A model generated the notes under the pieces. It did no database searches. It saw only the letters and a list, made by a program, of their open reading frames with translations, and was not told the origin of the DNA. This document shows, one piece after another, positions 10,281 through 19,789 of a stretch of 64,000 nucleotides of DNA. The stretch is from positions 48,339 through 112,338 of the forward strand of contig JBFMBP010000144.1 in NCBI GenBank assembly GCA_040755155.1. Reading direction: 5' to 3'. Origin of the DNA: Candidatus Omnitrophota bacterium. GTDB lineage: Bacteria; Hinthialibacterota; Hinthialibacteria; Hinthialibacterales; Hinthialibacteraceae. Positions within the stretch are counted from its first letter, which is position 1. Every line of letters starts with the position of its first letter. Both the position numbers and the translations under genes were made by a program.

Positions 10281-10958
10281 TTAATGCCGATTTTCAAAAA
10301 AGGTTGCGTCTTGTTTTTCCATTTGTTTTCGGAGCCGTTTGAGTCCCCGATGGATCAAGGATTTAACGGTTCCCATTCGCTTGCCCAAGATTTGCGAGAT
10401 TTCGAAATATTCGAGGTTTTCGAAAAACCGAAAGGCGATGACTTCCTGGTAGCGCATCGGCAGATTGGAGATTTCCCGGTGCAGATGCGCATATTGCTTC
10501 ATGCTTGCTTCTCGTTCTTCGACGTTCAACCCGTGAAAATAGATTCGTTCAATATCTTCCTTCCAAAGGAAGGTTTGTTCGGTCGTTCTTCTGCGCTTCT
10601 CTTTGCGAAAAAACATTCGCAATTCGTTGAGGGCGATGCGATACAACCAGGCGCGGAACGGCGCTTTATGGTGGTACTTGGGGAGGGCGTTCAGAGCGTT
10701 GAAGAAGGTATTGGAGGTTAACTCTTCGGCGGCGTTTTTATTCAGGGTTCGGCGATATATGTAGTTGAGAATAGCGCTGTAGTGGATTTCGTATAATTGT
10801 CCGAAGGCGGCGGCGCTTGTCTTGGCATGTTCTACCAATGTTTTCTCGGATTCGATGTCAGCGCATTCGTCTGTATTCGCCGCAACGATCTTTTCCAGTT
10901 TTCGCAACGCCTGCGAGATGGCCGTCATATTTTTGCTCCGTAGTAATGTATCCGTCAT
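10281..10958 (-). CDS. ECF-type RNA polymerase sigma factor
   Basis: A 225-residue sigma-70 family protein. Region 2 spans about 70-135 (YRRTLNKNAAEELTSNTFF, then AWLYRIALNELRMFFRKEKR). Region 4 spans about 165-215 and carries the helix-turn-helix ISQILGKRMGTVKSLIHRGLKRL. An N-terminal extension of about 55 residues is longer than in most ECF factors. It is followed by the single-pass membrane protein, a layout typical of a sigma/anti-sigma pair. The 210 bases upstream hold no convincing consensus promoter. An internal Met11 is an alternative start. Confidence 0.9.
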   Translation of the reverse strand: MTDTLLRSKNMTAISQALRKLEKIVAANTDECADIESEKTLVEHAKTSAAAFGQLYEIHYSAILNYIYRRTLNKNAAEELTSNTFFNALNALPKYHHKAPFRAWLYRIALNELRMFFRKEKRRRTTEQTFLWKEDIERIYFHGLNVEEREASMKQYAHLHREISNLPMRYQEVIAFRFFENLEYFEISQILGKRMGTVKSLIHRGLKRLRKQMEKQDATFFENRH

Positions 10959-11171
10959 TTACCTTAATGACGAAGCGTGAAATTTGTTGCAGTACGATTG
11001 ATGTTTTTTGTATCGCAGGAAGAAAACGGGGCGAGTAAAGATATCAAAGCAAGCGAATGACAATACAAGATGGTTCACGTTTTTCAATCCATCGGTTTTT
11101 TAAGTGATGGAATAATTGTCTGGTTTTAAGATAATAGATCGGCTATTGCGATCAGCATCTATCGATAACGG

Positions 11172-12119
11172 TTAAACGGGGCGCGTCAGGAAACGCTTCA
11201 TCGCCGGACTCATCCAACCGATGAAACCTAAAACAATGTGATAAATCAGCAAGACGAGAAACATCAATCCGAAAACGACGGCTGCATTCACGGCGTCGGG
11301 ATAATGGGCGCGGGAAAAAAACGCCATCAAAATCGCTTCCCGCACGCCTACGCCGTAGATGGAAATTGGTAGCAATCCTGCTAACGATCCAAAAGCGGCG
11401 AAAGCGAAGGCGTAGTAAAGCGAAAGGCTATACCCCGTTCCTCGAAAGAGCAGGAATATCATCCAATAGTTAAGACCCCATATTGCCAAAGAATAAAGCG
11501 CCATCGCTGCCCATTGGTTGGGAGAAATGTTTCTGAAGGATCGGGTGCAGACGTGGATTTTTTCTTCTACATCGACGGCAATTTTTTCGGGAATCATGCG
11601 CATAGCCAGAGTTAGAAGCGCCTTGCGATAGATGTACATTCCCAAGGGCGCCGCTAAGAGGAAAAGCGCCATAGCGAAATAATAATAAGCCTGTTCCGGC
11701 ATTAAATCCCGGCAGACGAGGATGCCCGCGGCGACGTAAAACAACAACGCGAAAATATCCATGACTCGTTCCAGAAACGAGGACATGAAAGCGCCGCGAA
11801 AAGAGGCTCCTGCATTCATAAGAAATTTCACCTTAGCAAATTCGCCAAGGCGCCCCGGCGTCAGGCTGCCGAAGAAAAAGCCTGATGTCGCCACGGCGAA
11901 ATTTTCCCAAAACGAAATAGGAATGGATTCGTTGCGCAGCAGCATCTGCCAACGCAAAACGCGCAGCGTCCATTGGGCGAGATGAAACGGAATCACGAGC
12001 GCCAATACGCTGAAACGCAAAGAACCTACTCTAGCGCCCAAGGTTCCGATATCGACAATCCAACCCAATAAATAAACGAAGATCGCCACGCCGATGAGTT
12101 TATAAAATAGAGATTTCAT
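11172..12119 (-). CDS. Lysylphosphatidylglycerol synthase-type flippase (UPF0104)
   Basis: A 315-residue polytopic inner-membrane protein with about eight hydrophobic segments. Family features include the conserved region GSLTPGRLGEFAKV at about 85-100 and ISIYGVGVREAILM near the C-terminus. The family matches the flippase domain of MprF and related glycolipid or lipid transporters; the substrate is unknown. It starts nine bases after the upstream oxidoreductase stop, so the two are probably one transcript. Confidence 0.85.
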   Translation of the reverse strand: MKSLFYKLIGVAIFVYLLGWIVDIGTLGARVGSLRFSVLALVIPFHLAQWTLRVLRWQMLLRNESIPISFWENFAVATSGFFFGSLTPGRLGEFAKVKFLMNAGASFRGAFMSSFLERVMDIFALLFYVAAGILVCRDLMPEQAYYYFAMALFLLAAPLGMYIYRKALLTLAMRMIPEKIAVDVEEKIHVCTRSFRNISPNQWAAMALYSLAIWGLNYWMIFLLFRGTGYSLSLYYAFAFAAFGSLAGLLPISIYGVGVREAILMAFFSRAHYPDAVNAAVVFGLMFLVLLIYHIVLGFIGWMSPAMKRFLTRPV

Positions 12120-12128
12120 GGAAGGAAT

Positions 12129-13115
12129 TTATAAATCGGTCATGACTTGGCGATCCGCCGCGTCGCGCAATTTCAATACAACTTCCGTTATGCGATAACA
12201 ATCTTCGGCGGGGACGACCAACTCTTCCCGCCCTTCGATCGCCGCGATCAGGTTGGGGAACTGAGCGCCGTTCGGCGGCGCGGGAACGATATGTTTTTTC
12301 TCGTTTTTCGTCATTAGGAAGACTTGATCGCCGATCAATTCGACGATGCCGTCGACGCCCGCAATGCGCAAGCGGTCGTCGCCCCACGCATCCGCGTTTT
12401 CCGGACGGCAGTAATCGAGGCGGGTGGAGATGGTCGCGCCATTGTTCGCCAGGAGAATCATGCTGGCGGTATTCTCCATTTCCTTCAGTTCAGGCTTGCC
12501 GACGTTATGATGAAAAGCGGCGCCTTTCACGAATTCCAAACCGCTGCACCAGCGGATCAGATCGAGAGAATGGCAGGCGATATAAGGGATGGTTCCCGCG
12601 AACGATCCCCGTTTTTTCATCCATTCCGGACGGTCGCCGACTTTATAGGATTTCTGCGCCGAACATTGCGCCACTGCGCCGATGGCGCCCGAATGGACGA
12701 TCTCGCGCACTTTTCGGTATACGCCGTAGAAACGCATAACCAGCATCATGGTCAGCGTTGTATTGGCTTCGGCGACAGCTTTTTTGATGCGCTCCAAATC
12801 CTCCAAATTAGCGGCCAGCGGTTTTTCCGAATAGATATGGCAGCCCGCCCGCGCGGCGTCGATAATCGCCTGCGCCCGCGTCCCGTGCGGAGTATAAACG
12901 GCGGCGATGTCGAGCGCTTCTTTTTCCAGCATCTCGCGGTAATCGTCGTAAACTTTGGTTTCAGCCGTAAAAGCGGTGAAGGATTTGACGCGGTCGGCGC
13001 TGCGCTCGCCTACTCGCGCTATTGCGGCGAGCCGGACGTTTTTCATCCCGGCGATTGCTTCGAGAGTATATCCGATATGGTCTTCCCAGCCGATCATTCC
13101 GACGCGGTAAATCAT
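12129..13115 (-). CDS. Gfo/Idh/MocA family oxidoreductase
   Basis: About 328 residues with an N-terminal Rossmann fold and the family EKP signature (YSEKPLAANLEDL) at about 100. It is a cytoplasmic NAD(P)-dependent sugar or cyclitol dehydrogenase; the substrate cannot be inferred. Met at 13115 (MIYRVGMIG) is preferred because AAAGGG lies just upstream; the ATG at 13130 overlaps that site. The dinucleotide-binding glycines are atypical (GMIGWEDHIG). Divergent from the PIG-L deacetylase gene, and in one unit with the downstream flippase. Confidence 0.88.
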   Translation of the reverse strand: MIYRVGMIGWEDHIGYTLEAIAGMKNVRLAAIARVGERSADRVKSFTAFTAETKVYDDYREMLEKEALDIAAVYTPHGTRAQAIIDAARAGCHIYSEKPLAANLEDLERIKKAVAEANTTLTMMLVMRFYGVYRKVREIVHSGAIGAVAQCSAQKSYKVGDRPEWMKKRGSFAGTIPYIACHSLDLIRWCSGLEFVKGAAFHHNVGKPELKEMENTASMILLANNGATISTRLDYCRPENADAWGDDRLRIAGVDGIVELIGDQVFLMTKNEKKHIVPAPPNGAQFPNLIAAIEGREELVVPAEDCYRITEVVLKLRDAADRQVMTDL

Positions 13116-13210
13116 AATTCGCCCTTTCATGCTGGTTGTTCTAGCCCGTTTCGGGTTTTAGGATATCCGATAATCGAAAAACATTACAGTAGCCGCAGAT
13201 TGGATTAGGC

Positions 13211-13921
13211 ATGAACGATGCGCCGCTGGATATGTTAATCTTCGCTCCCCATCCCGACGACGCCGAACTGGGTATGGGCGGAACCATTTTGAAATCGATC
13301 GCCGCCGGAAAGCGCGTGGGCGTCATCGACCTTACCCGGGGCGAGTTAGGAACCAAAGGCGACGCCGCCGCCCGCGCCCGTGAAGCGCATGAAGCCTCCC
13401 AAGCGATGGGCTTGCATTACCGGGGCAATCTCGATCTGGGCGACGGGAAAGTAGCGGATAACGAAGAGAATCGCCGCAAGGCTATCGACGCCATTCGGCG
13501 TTTTCGCAGTTCGCAGGTTTACGTTTGTCCGCCCTTTGACCGGCATCCCGATCACCAAGCGGCGGCGAAATTGATCCAAGCCGCCTTTTTCCTGGCGCGC
13601 CTGCCCAAACTGGAAACGGAATATCCCGCCTTCTCCCCCCGGCGCTTGTTTTACTATTTCATCCACGATTGGCGGACGATCTCTTTCGCTGTGGATATCA
13701 CCGGCTATTTCCCCAAAAAGAAAGAAATATTATTAACCTATCGCAGCCAATTCATCGATCCCGATCTGCCGCCGGATTACCGCTATATCGGAACCAGCCA
13801 TTATTTTCAGCAGATCGAAGCCTATAATCGAACCATCGGCGCCGCCATCGGCGTGGAATTCGCCGAGGGATATTTTTCCGAATCGCCTATTTCCCTTCCA
13901 CTTCCAACCAACCTAGAGTAA
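13211..13921 (+). CDS. bshB1: PIG-L/LmbE deacetylase, BshB1-like
   Basis: A 236-residue zinc-dependent N-acetylglucosaminyl deacetylase. The metal-site motif APHPDDAELGMGGT is at the N-terminus and the second His motif is FDRHPDHQAA at about 115. Overall sequence (DLTRGELGTKGDAAARAREA, then LGLHYR-type spacing) is that of BshB1, which deacetylates GlcNAc-malate in bacillithiol synthesis. No bshA or bshC is in the window, so the pathway assignment is by family only. It is followed closely by a methyltransferase gene on the same strand. Confidence 0.85.
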   Translation: MNDAPLDMLIFAPHPDDAELGMGGTILKSIAAGKRVGVIDLTRGELGTKGDAAARAREAHEASQAMGLHYRGNLDLGDGKVADNEENRRKAIDAIRRFRSSQVYVCPPFDRHPDHQAAAKLIQAAFFLARLPKLETEYPAFSPRRLFYYFIHDWRTISFAVDITGYFPKKKEILLTYRSQFIDPDLPPDYRYIGTSHYFQQIEAYNRTIGAAIGVEFAEGYFSESPISLPLPTNLE

Positions 13922-14011
13922 AAACAACATGACCGAAGTTGGCTTGCTATCGATTGGATGGCCCATGACCGGCAATATGGTAATGGGCGGTTGGGAGGAG
14001 CTGGATCATCC

Positions 14012-15118
14012 ATGTTGAATTTCGATTCCTGGCAGCGTTGCGAAACCGCGCGAAATCTCTTGAACTGGGCGCTTCCCGAATCGGGAGCTATCGTATTGGA
14101 CGTCGGCGGATATCCGGGACGAATGCAATCCATGGCGCCGCAGCATGATTGGGTGATTTGCGATCCCCGGGCGGACGCTCCCGGCAATCAGGTGCGGGCA
14201 GGCGGCGAAAATTTGCCGTTCGCCGACAGCGTTTTCGATTTTTGCGTTTGCCTGGACGTATTGGAGCATATCGCCCCGGAAAAGCGTCCGCTATTCTTGA
14301 GCGAAATGCGGCGAGTCGCCAAGCAAGGAATCATTCTCTCGTTTCCCCATAATCATCCACTAGTAATAGCGGCGGAAAAGAACATCGGCGAGACCTATCG
14401 GCGATTGTACGAAAAAGATCATCCCTGGCTTGGGGAACACGCCCAATATCCCTTGCCGGAGATAGAGGAAATCGCGGCGCAATTGAAAAAACAGGGCGGC
14501 GAATCCGCCATCTTCAATGTGGGTTCGCTGCGCCGATGGACTCAATTGCAATCTATCGATATTTTGCTGGAAGCGATTCCCGGCAGTCTGGACGCGGCCA
14601 AGAAACTGGACGAGTGGTATAAGGAAAAACTCTTCCCCTGCGACTTCAATCCGCCAACATATCGGAAAATGATTCTTCATCTTTTCGCGGCGGAAGAACC
14701 GTTGAGCCTAGGGTTGGTCCATCCTTCGATGGAGGAGGAGACGGAAGCGGATAACGAGTTTTTCCACCGCGCCGTTTTGGAAATACTAAACCTTCTTCTC
14801 TCTCAACAAGCATCCTTCAAGCCCAAAGAGCCAATACCTCCTTTGGATGAGAAGAAAGAACCCAAGGAAATCAGCGAAGAAAAAACCGAAGAGAAAGAAG
14901 AACCGCTCCTTCCCGTTGTCGAGGAAGCCGTGGCGGGGGAAATGAAGGAATACGTCCAACGTTTGGAGCGCAGTCTCCAACTTTGGGAAGAGACGTATTC
15001 CTCCGCCATCCAGCGTATGGCCGATATCAGCCGCTGGCGGGACAACCTGGAAAAGCGCAAGAGTTTTAAAATCTATAAACGGATAGCGCATCTTTTTGGA
15101 AGGAAAATCGAAAATTGA
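14012..15118 (+). CDS. Class I SAM-dependent methyltransferase with coiled-coil tail
   Basis: About 368 residues. The methyltransferase core is in the first 180 residues: VLDVGGYPG (motif I) and FDFCVCLDVLEHI (motif IV region). A charged Glu/Lys-rich linker (EEKTEEKEEPLLP) follows, then a C-terminal helical segment rich in Leu, Arg and Trp. ATG 14012 has GGAGGAG 11 bases upstream; ATG 13958 in the same frame is the alternative. This layout is common in cell-surface glycan clusters, but the substrate is unknown. It may be co-transcribed with the bshB1-like gene. Confidence 0.82.
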   Translation: MLNFDSWQRCETARNLLNWALPESGAIVLDVGGYPGRMQSMAPQHDWVICDPRADAPGNQVRAGGENLPFADSVFDFCVCLDVLEHIAPEKRPLFLSEMRRVAKQGIILSFPHNHPLVIAAEKNIGETYRRLYEKDHPWLGEHAQYPLPEIEEIAAQLKKQGGESAIFNVGSLRRWTQLQSIDILLEAIPGSLDAAKKLDEWYKEKLFPCDFNPPTYRKMILHLFAAEEPLSLGLVHPSMEEETEADNEFFHRAVLEILNLLLSQQASFKPKEPIPPLDEKKEPKEISEEKTEEKEEPLLPVVEEAVAGEMKEYVQRLERSLQLWEETYSSAIQRMADISRWRDNLEKRKSFKIYKRIAHLFGRKIEN

Positions 15119-15173
15119 TGGAGAGACGAACGTCTTGAATGAGGTAAGCCCTCCCTTAATTAATAATTGATTT

Positions 15174-15181
15174 GGTATAAT
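15174..15181 (+). promoter_or_regulatory. Candidate extended -10 promoter for rng
   Basis: TGGTATAAT is an extended -10 match (TGnTATAAT), with no clear -35, about 190 bases before the rng start. The same extended -10 occurs before the gene at 62163. Confidence 0.3.
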
Positions 15182-15369
15182 ATTAAGTGTAATATCCGAT
15201 AGAATATGTTAGTTGGTTGTTTTTTGGAGAGAGTCCCTAATATCCTTTTTTCAATGATATGACATCTCAAAATAATCGTCCTTCCATCCTATTCGATTGC
15301 AATCAAAGCGGCGCCTTTTGGAAGCCCGCTCGAATCTTTCCCCTATTGACAGGCTAAGAAATAATCCTC

Positions 15370-17367
15370 ATGGATCCAATCGAAAAGAACAATATGAATT
15401 CCGAATCCGGCGTCCCGGAGAGAACCGGTTCCGGCGCTGATTCCTCTTCATCGCCCGACTCGAATGCGGCGCTGCAGGAAAAACCTCGTGCGGAGCGTAA
15501 AAGAACCAGCCGCCGCAAAAAACCGGCGGAATCGGCCGTTTCATCCGAGCCGCCCGCCGCCGAATCCAAAGAAGAAACGGCCATTTCCCCGCCAAAGCAG
15601 GAACCGTCCGTTGCGGCGCAGGAACAAAAATCCGGCGCAGCGCCTCATCCCAGCCGGCAACGCTCCAGCCGCCGCCAAAAACCGGCGTCCGCAAAATTAC
15701 CGGAACCGCCCGCCGCTGAATCCAAAGCAGAAACCGCCGCCGCACCTCCCGTTCCGCTTTCGCCAAAGGAGCCGGAACCTAGCGCTGCTATTCCGTCGCC
15801 GCCGGCCGCTCAACCGAAGCGATCTAGCCGCAAACGTTCCAATCGGCGTAGAAAGCCTTCTCCCCAAAACGGCGCGGCGGTTCAACCAGCCGCCAGCCCT
15901 ATCGCTCCAGCGCCGGTGAAAGTCATCCAGCCGCCGGAACCGGCGGTCCACGCTCCCGAACGTCCCAGCGAAATTAGGAAGGAAGCCGCGCCGGAATCGG
16001 CCGCCGTCTCCCCTGAAAAACAACGCATCGGACGGAAGCGGTCAAGCCGGAGGAAAAAAACTTCGCCGCAAATCGCTGCTGTCAAAGAAAAGAAAATTCT
16101 GCGCCGCATCATCTTCGCCTCCGAAGCGGGGTATCTGCTCGCCGCCATCATCGAAAAAAACCGCATTACGGATTTTTGGATCAAGCCGGAAGAGAGAATC
16201 GATCATGGAACGTCGGGCAACATATATCGCGGCATCGTAACGCGCATCGTTCCCGCTCTCAACGCCGCTTTTGTGGATATCGGCCTGGAGAAGCACGGAT
16301 TCCTCAGCTTCCAGGATATGGGGCCGGAATTGTATAAAAAGAACTTCCACGGCCATCAAATGCAAAAAGCGAAAATCGGAGACGTCCTCAAGCCCGGCGA
16401 AAATATCCTCGTGCAATTGGCGAAGGAAGCCATCGCCGACAAAGGCCCGGCGCTAACGGCGAAGATTTCCATCCCCGGCCGTTTCGTGGTCTATATGCCC
16501 TATTCCGACGTGATCCGCATGTCGCGCATGTTGGACGATAAAGAAAAGGATTGGTTCCGCGAACTCGTCGAGCGGGAAATGGATTTGCAAGGCGGCGTCA
16601 TCTTCCGCACTGCCTCCAAGGGACGCAGCGCTGGCGATATTCTCAACGACATAAAATACCTCACCCGCACTTGGTCCCGCATCGAGAAAGAGTACGATTC
16701 GGGGACCGGTTGCAAGTTGATCCATCGCGAAGTGGATTTGTTCGAGCGCGTATTGCGGGACGATTTCACCGAGGATGTCGGCGAAATCGTCATCGATCAT
16801 CCGCGTTTGAAATACCGCGTCTCCCAATTTTTGAAAATTATCGCGCCTCGATCCGTCCCGGACGAGTTGATCCGCATTCATACCGAGAAGGAACAATCGG
16901 TTTGGAAAGCCTGCAACTTGGAAAAAGACATCGACCGGCTCTTCACCAACAACATCCACCTCGACTGCGGCGGGCGTTTGATTATCGAGGAAATGGAAAC
17001 ACTGACGGCCATCGACGTGAACACCGGCAAAAACGTCGCGGGCAAAACCCAGGACGAAACCATTCTCGAAACCAACCTGGAAGCGGCGGAAGAGATTCCC
17101 CGCCAATTGCGCCTGCGCCAGATCGGCGGCATCATCATCGTCGATTTCATCGACATGAAGCAAAAAAAAGATAAGGAACTCGTCTTTCAAACGCTCGAAC
17201 GCGAGTTGGAAAAAGACCGTACGCCTTCGGACATCCAGCAATTCACCGATTTGGGATTGATCCAAATCACGCGCCAACGAGTAGGAAGAAGCCTGACGCA
17301 GCAGCTAACATACACCTGCCCCCATTGCGGTGGCAGCGGACGCAAACCGACGATAAAACTGACGTAA
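15370..17367 (+). CDS. rng: Ribonuclease E/G family protein
   Basis: A 665-residue endoribonuclease for rRNA and mRNA processing. Residues 1 to about 235 are a disordered Pro/Ala/Glu region with four basic blocks of the form S-R/N-R-R-K/Q-K. The S1 RNA-binding domain follows at about 275-350 (FVDIGLEKHGFLSFQDM), then the catalytic core. Metal-ligand segments TAIDVNTGKN and IIIVDFIDMK are both present. The C-terminal end has CPHCGGSG, recalling the zinc-link; family zinc-link cysteines normally sit elsewhere, so this may be an RNase G-type end. In most RNase E the disordered region is C-terminal; here it is N-terminal. Confidence 0.93.
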   Translation: MDPIEKNNMNSESGVPERTGSGADSSSSPDSNAALQEKPRAERKRTSRRKKPAESAVSSEPPAAESKEETAISPPKQEPSVAAQEQKSGAAPHPSRQRSSRRQKPASAKLPEPPAAESKAETAAAPPVPLSPKEPEPSAAIPSPPAAQPKRSSRKRSNRRRKPSPQNGAAVQPAASPIAPAPVKVIQPPEPAVHAPERPSEIRKEAAPESAAVSPEKQRIGRKRSSRRKKTSPQIAAVKEKKILRRIIFASEAGYLLAAIIEKNRITDFWIKPEERIDHGTSGNIYRGIVTRIVPALNAAFVDIGLEKHGFLSFQDMGPELYKKNFHGHQMQKAKIGDVLKPGENILVQLAKEAIADKGPALTAKISIPGRFVVYMPYSDVIRMSRMLDDKEKDWFRELVEREMDLQGGVIFRTASKGRSAGDILNDIKYLTRTWSRIEKEYDSGTGCKLIHREVDLFERVLRDDFTEDVGEIVIDHPRLKYRVSQFLKIIAPRSVPDELIRIHTEKEQSVWKACNLEKDIDRLFTNNIHLDCGGRLIIEEMETLTAIDVNTGKNVAGKTQDETILETNLEAAEEIPRQLRLRQIGGIIIVDFIDMKQKKDKELVFQTLERELEKDRTPSDIQQFTDLGLIQITRQRVGRSLTQQLTYTCPHCGGSGRKPTIKLT

Positions 17368-17399
17368 AATTGAATGAATCAGAATCGTAGCGGCTCACT

Positions 17400-17448
17400 T
17401 GCCGTTTAAACGGCGGTTTATTGTCATTTGCCCCTTTAAAAGGGGCAT
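17400..17448 (-). repeat. Three-hairpin repeat, family A, partial copy
   Basis: Only two of the three hairpins remain (GCCGTTTAAACGGC and GCCCCTTTAAAAGGGGC). The expected third hairpin is missing, and the IS630 remnant begins about 17 bases further on. The copy is also diverged, and may have been cut by that insertion. Confidence 0.65.
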
Positions 17449-17465
17449 TGTAATACGGTTTCAAT

Positions 17466-18244
17466 TTAATTATATGCGAGAAGCCAGGAGACCGAGGTAA
17501 CGGAAGCCACACGTTGGGGATCAAGAGTAAATTGATTCCAAGCATCGCAAACGGCCTCCAAAATCGCATGATAATTTTTAAAGAGTCGGTTGCTCAAAAA
17601 ATGAGAGCGCAAATAGCGCCATATCCTCTCCACAGGATTGAGTTCGGGACTATACGGCGGCAGAGAAACCAAAGAGATATTTTTAGGAATTACCAGCGTT
17701 TTCGAGCGATGCCACGCCGCCCCGTCCCACACGAGGATTAGATGCGTATCTAAATTCATGGCGGCGGCGAGTTTCTTTAAAAACCGGTTCATCATTTCCG
17801 TATTGGCTTGCGGCAAGGCCAGCGCCAGCGAATTTCCGGTTTGAGGGCAGGTCGCGCCAATCAGGTAAACCCATTCGTATCCGGTCTGCAGCGGAACGGT
17901 TAGCCGCTCGCCGCGAATCCCCCATTGGCGAGTCATCGTTCCTTGTTGGCCGATTCGCGCTTCATCTTGAAACCAAACCTCTATCCGTTGGCCGGGATGC
18001 GCCGCTTGGATCTCTTCCACTCGCTCTGGCATTTTTTTTAAGCCTCTTGCCGGGCGCGATCTCCTTTGGGATGTTTGGGGCGAGGCGCTAGGCAGGACAA
18101 GCCGATCCGCCGCAACACCGGATAAAGACTCCTGGATTTATACTCCACGCCCATTTCCTTTTCCACGATCCGGCGGATATCCGGTTCATGAAAGACTTTT
18201 ACGCCATCCGCTTTTTTAGGTCCTCGCAAGATACGGCGACGCAA
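17466..18244 (-). pseudogene. IS630-family transposase remnant in two frames
   Basis: The downstream frame (17466-18032, 188 residues) is the DDE domain: WFQDEARIGQQG, LILVWDGAAWHRS and SPELNPVERIWRYL carry the three acidic residues. The upstream frame (18038-18244, 68 residues; it stays open further 5' without a good start) is the end of the winged-helix region. The frames meet at an A8 run (18032-18039 on the minus strand), which could be a programmed slip as in other two-ORF IS630 elements. The 5' end of the transposase is missing, cut near 18244 where IS66 sequence begins. No terminal inverted repeats were identified. Confidence 0.8.
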
Positions 18245-18249
18245 GGCTT

Positions 18250-19093
18250 CCTCTTGCCGATTGCGGCGGACCGCTCCAACAATGCAACGGCGAGAACAGC
18301 GTTCGTTCGCGAATCGTCGAGGACATTCCCGCCGACATCCAGCCGGAAGTCGCCGAACATCTCCTGCACCGGGATTACTGCCCCCGATGCAAAAAACTGG
18401 TGGAACCCAAAGTGGAGGCGGCTTTGCCGAAATCCACGATTGGCAACCGCTTGTTGGTTCTGACGGCCTATTGGCATTACGCGTTGGGGATGACGACCGC
18501 CCAAATCCTGGATACTCTCAATTACCACTTGCAGTTCACGTTGACGAAAGGGGGACTGATTCAGAAGTGGCATCAGTTGCGAATCATCCTGCTGGTCTGG
18601 TATGAAGACCTGGCCGCCGAGATCCCGAAATCGGCGGTGTTGCACGGAGACGAAACGGATGATCCAGGACGCTCTGCGGCTGCGGACGCGGGAGGATTTC
18701 TCGCCGGAGACCTACATTTCCCGCATCGACCACTTGTACGAACGCCTGCTGGATTTGGCGCTGGCAAGTTACATGGATTCCGATGCGCGGCGGCTGGCGA
18801 AACGCCTGGAGAAATACCGGGACGAATTGTTGGTTTTTCTCAAGAATCCGGAGGTTCCCGCCACGAACAATCAGACGGAACGGGAAATCCGGACGGCGGT
18901 GTTGATTCGAAAAATCATTTATAGCAATCGCAGTAAAAAGGGCGCGTTGACTCAATCGGTATTGATGACTATTTTTCGCACGCTGAAACGGCGCGGATAC
19001 AATCCGATCCAAACCCTCGTCGCCGCGCTTCGGGAATATATCCGCACCGGCCATTTACCCCCATTCCCTCCCTTTCTCACTTCAGATGGCTGA
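18250..19093 (+). pseudogene. IS66-family transposase with internal deletion
   Basis: Frame one starts in the zinc-ribbon region (CGGPL, then DYCPRCKKLVEP) and runs through the helical domain to LHGDET, where the first catalytic Asp lies. At about 18655 it joins another frame that continues as the normal IS66 C-terminus (REDFSPETYISRIDHLYERL ... NNQTEREIRTAVLIRKII). In intact IS66 TnpC about 100 residues with the second Asp lie between, so the core was deleted and the frame shifted. The N-terminal leucine-zipper and first part are also missing. Confidence 0.82.
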
Positions 19094-19112
19094 CCTGTTA
19101 CAGATTTTTTAT

Positions 19113-19496
19113 AATGGGTTTTTCTACAGCAGGTAAGTGGCGATTAAATCCAAAGTTCAGTAAAAATACTTACCTCAACGACGCTGATTATATTCTTAAT
19201 TTAGCAAAGGCCAGCAGACAAATACCGCGCCAGCGTTCTTTCTTCATACATCGAATGATCCTGTAAATTGGAGATCCTCCTCTTATCTTGTCATGGGCGC
19301 AACATCGGCATTATCTTCGACGCGGCATGAATTCGATCATTATCCTTCGATCATTGGCGAAGGCGGAAAAGATTACGAAACGGGGCATTACAACATGCTA
19401 TACTACACAAAACAAATAAAAGAATTTCAAAGCGGTTCCTGGATTACGACAAGTTTTGATCTTGTTCGCAGACCATTACAATTCGAAAATCAATAA
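19113..19496 (+). pseudogene. Frameshifted gene fragment, unknown secreted-type protein
   Basis: One frame opens at ATG 19113 (MGFSTAGKWRLNPKFSKNTY) and stays protein-like to about 19205. A second frame then continues from about 19200 (QQTNTAPAFFLHTSNDPVNW) to a stop at 19496. Reading across a single-base shift gives one continuous protein of about 125 residues. It looks like the 3' part of a larger gene, left between IS66 and a helicase scrap. No family was assigned. Confidence 0.45.
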
Positions 19497-19540
19497 TGAC
19501 GATCCGGCAAAAAGTATTGATAATGCAATCGGGTGACTAC

Positions 19541-19600
19541 CTATTGTGGTGCAGGCATCTTGCCTGCGGTGTATCTTGTGCAGGCTGGAAGCTCACACTA
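19541..19600 (+). repeat. REP-like GCAGGCATCTTGCCTGC palindrome
   Basis: A palindrome, GCAGGCATCTTGCCTGC, followed by a degenerate second half. Related sequences occur at 35010-35045 and 61772-61830. Confidence 0.5.
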
Positions 19601-19687
19601 CAAAAAATTGGCTTTTTGCCGTTACGTCAATAATGTATGTAACATATAAAGAGGGGAGTTCGTTTAGACGGATTCCCGGGAGTCATT

Positions 19688-19789
19688 ATGAAAAGCTTAA
19701 TATCGCAAATTCTAATTCTGTTAATATTTACGCAAATATTATTTTCTCGAATGATACCCGCGATGAAGGCGTCCCGCATATTGGGCTAA
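19688..19789 (+). pseudogene. Signal-peptide stub of a truncated secreted-protein gene
   Basis: ATG 19688 has GGGAG five bases upstream and encodes a good signal peptide (MKSLISQILILLIFTQILFS). The frame then runs into sequence that is antisense to the helicase fragment and stops at 19789. It reads as the 5' end of a secreted-protein gene whose body was replaced by the helicase scrap at about 19745. Confidence 0.45.

Noticed and set aside
13929-14018. 29-aa ORF before the methyltransferase
   Set aside because: Good start position but no ribosome-binding site or recognisable sequence; could be a leader, not supported.
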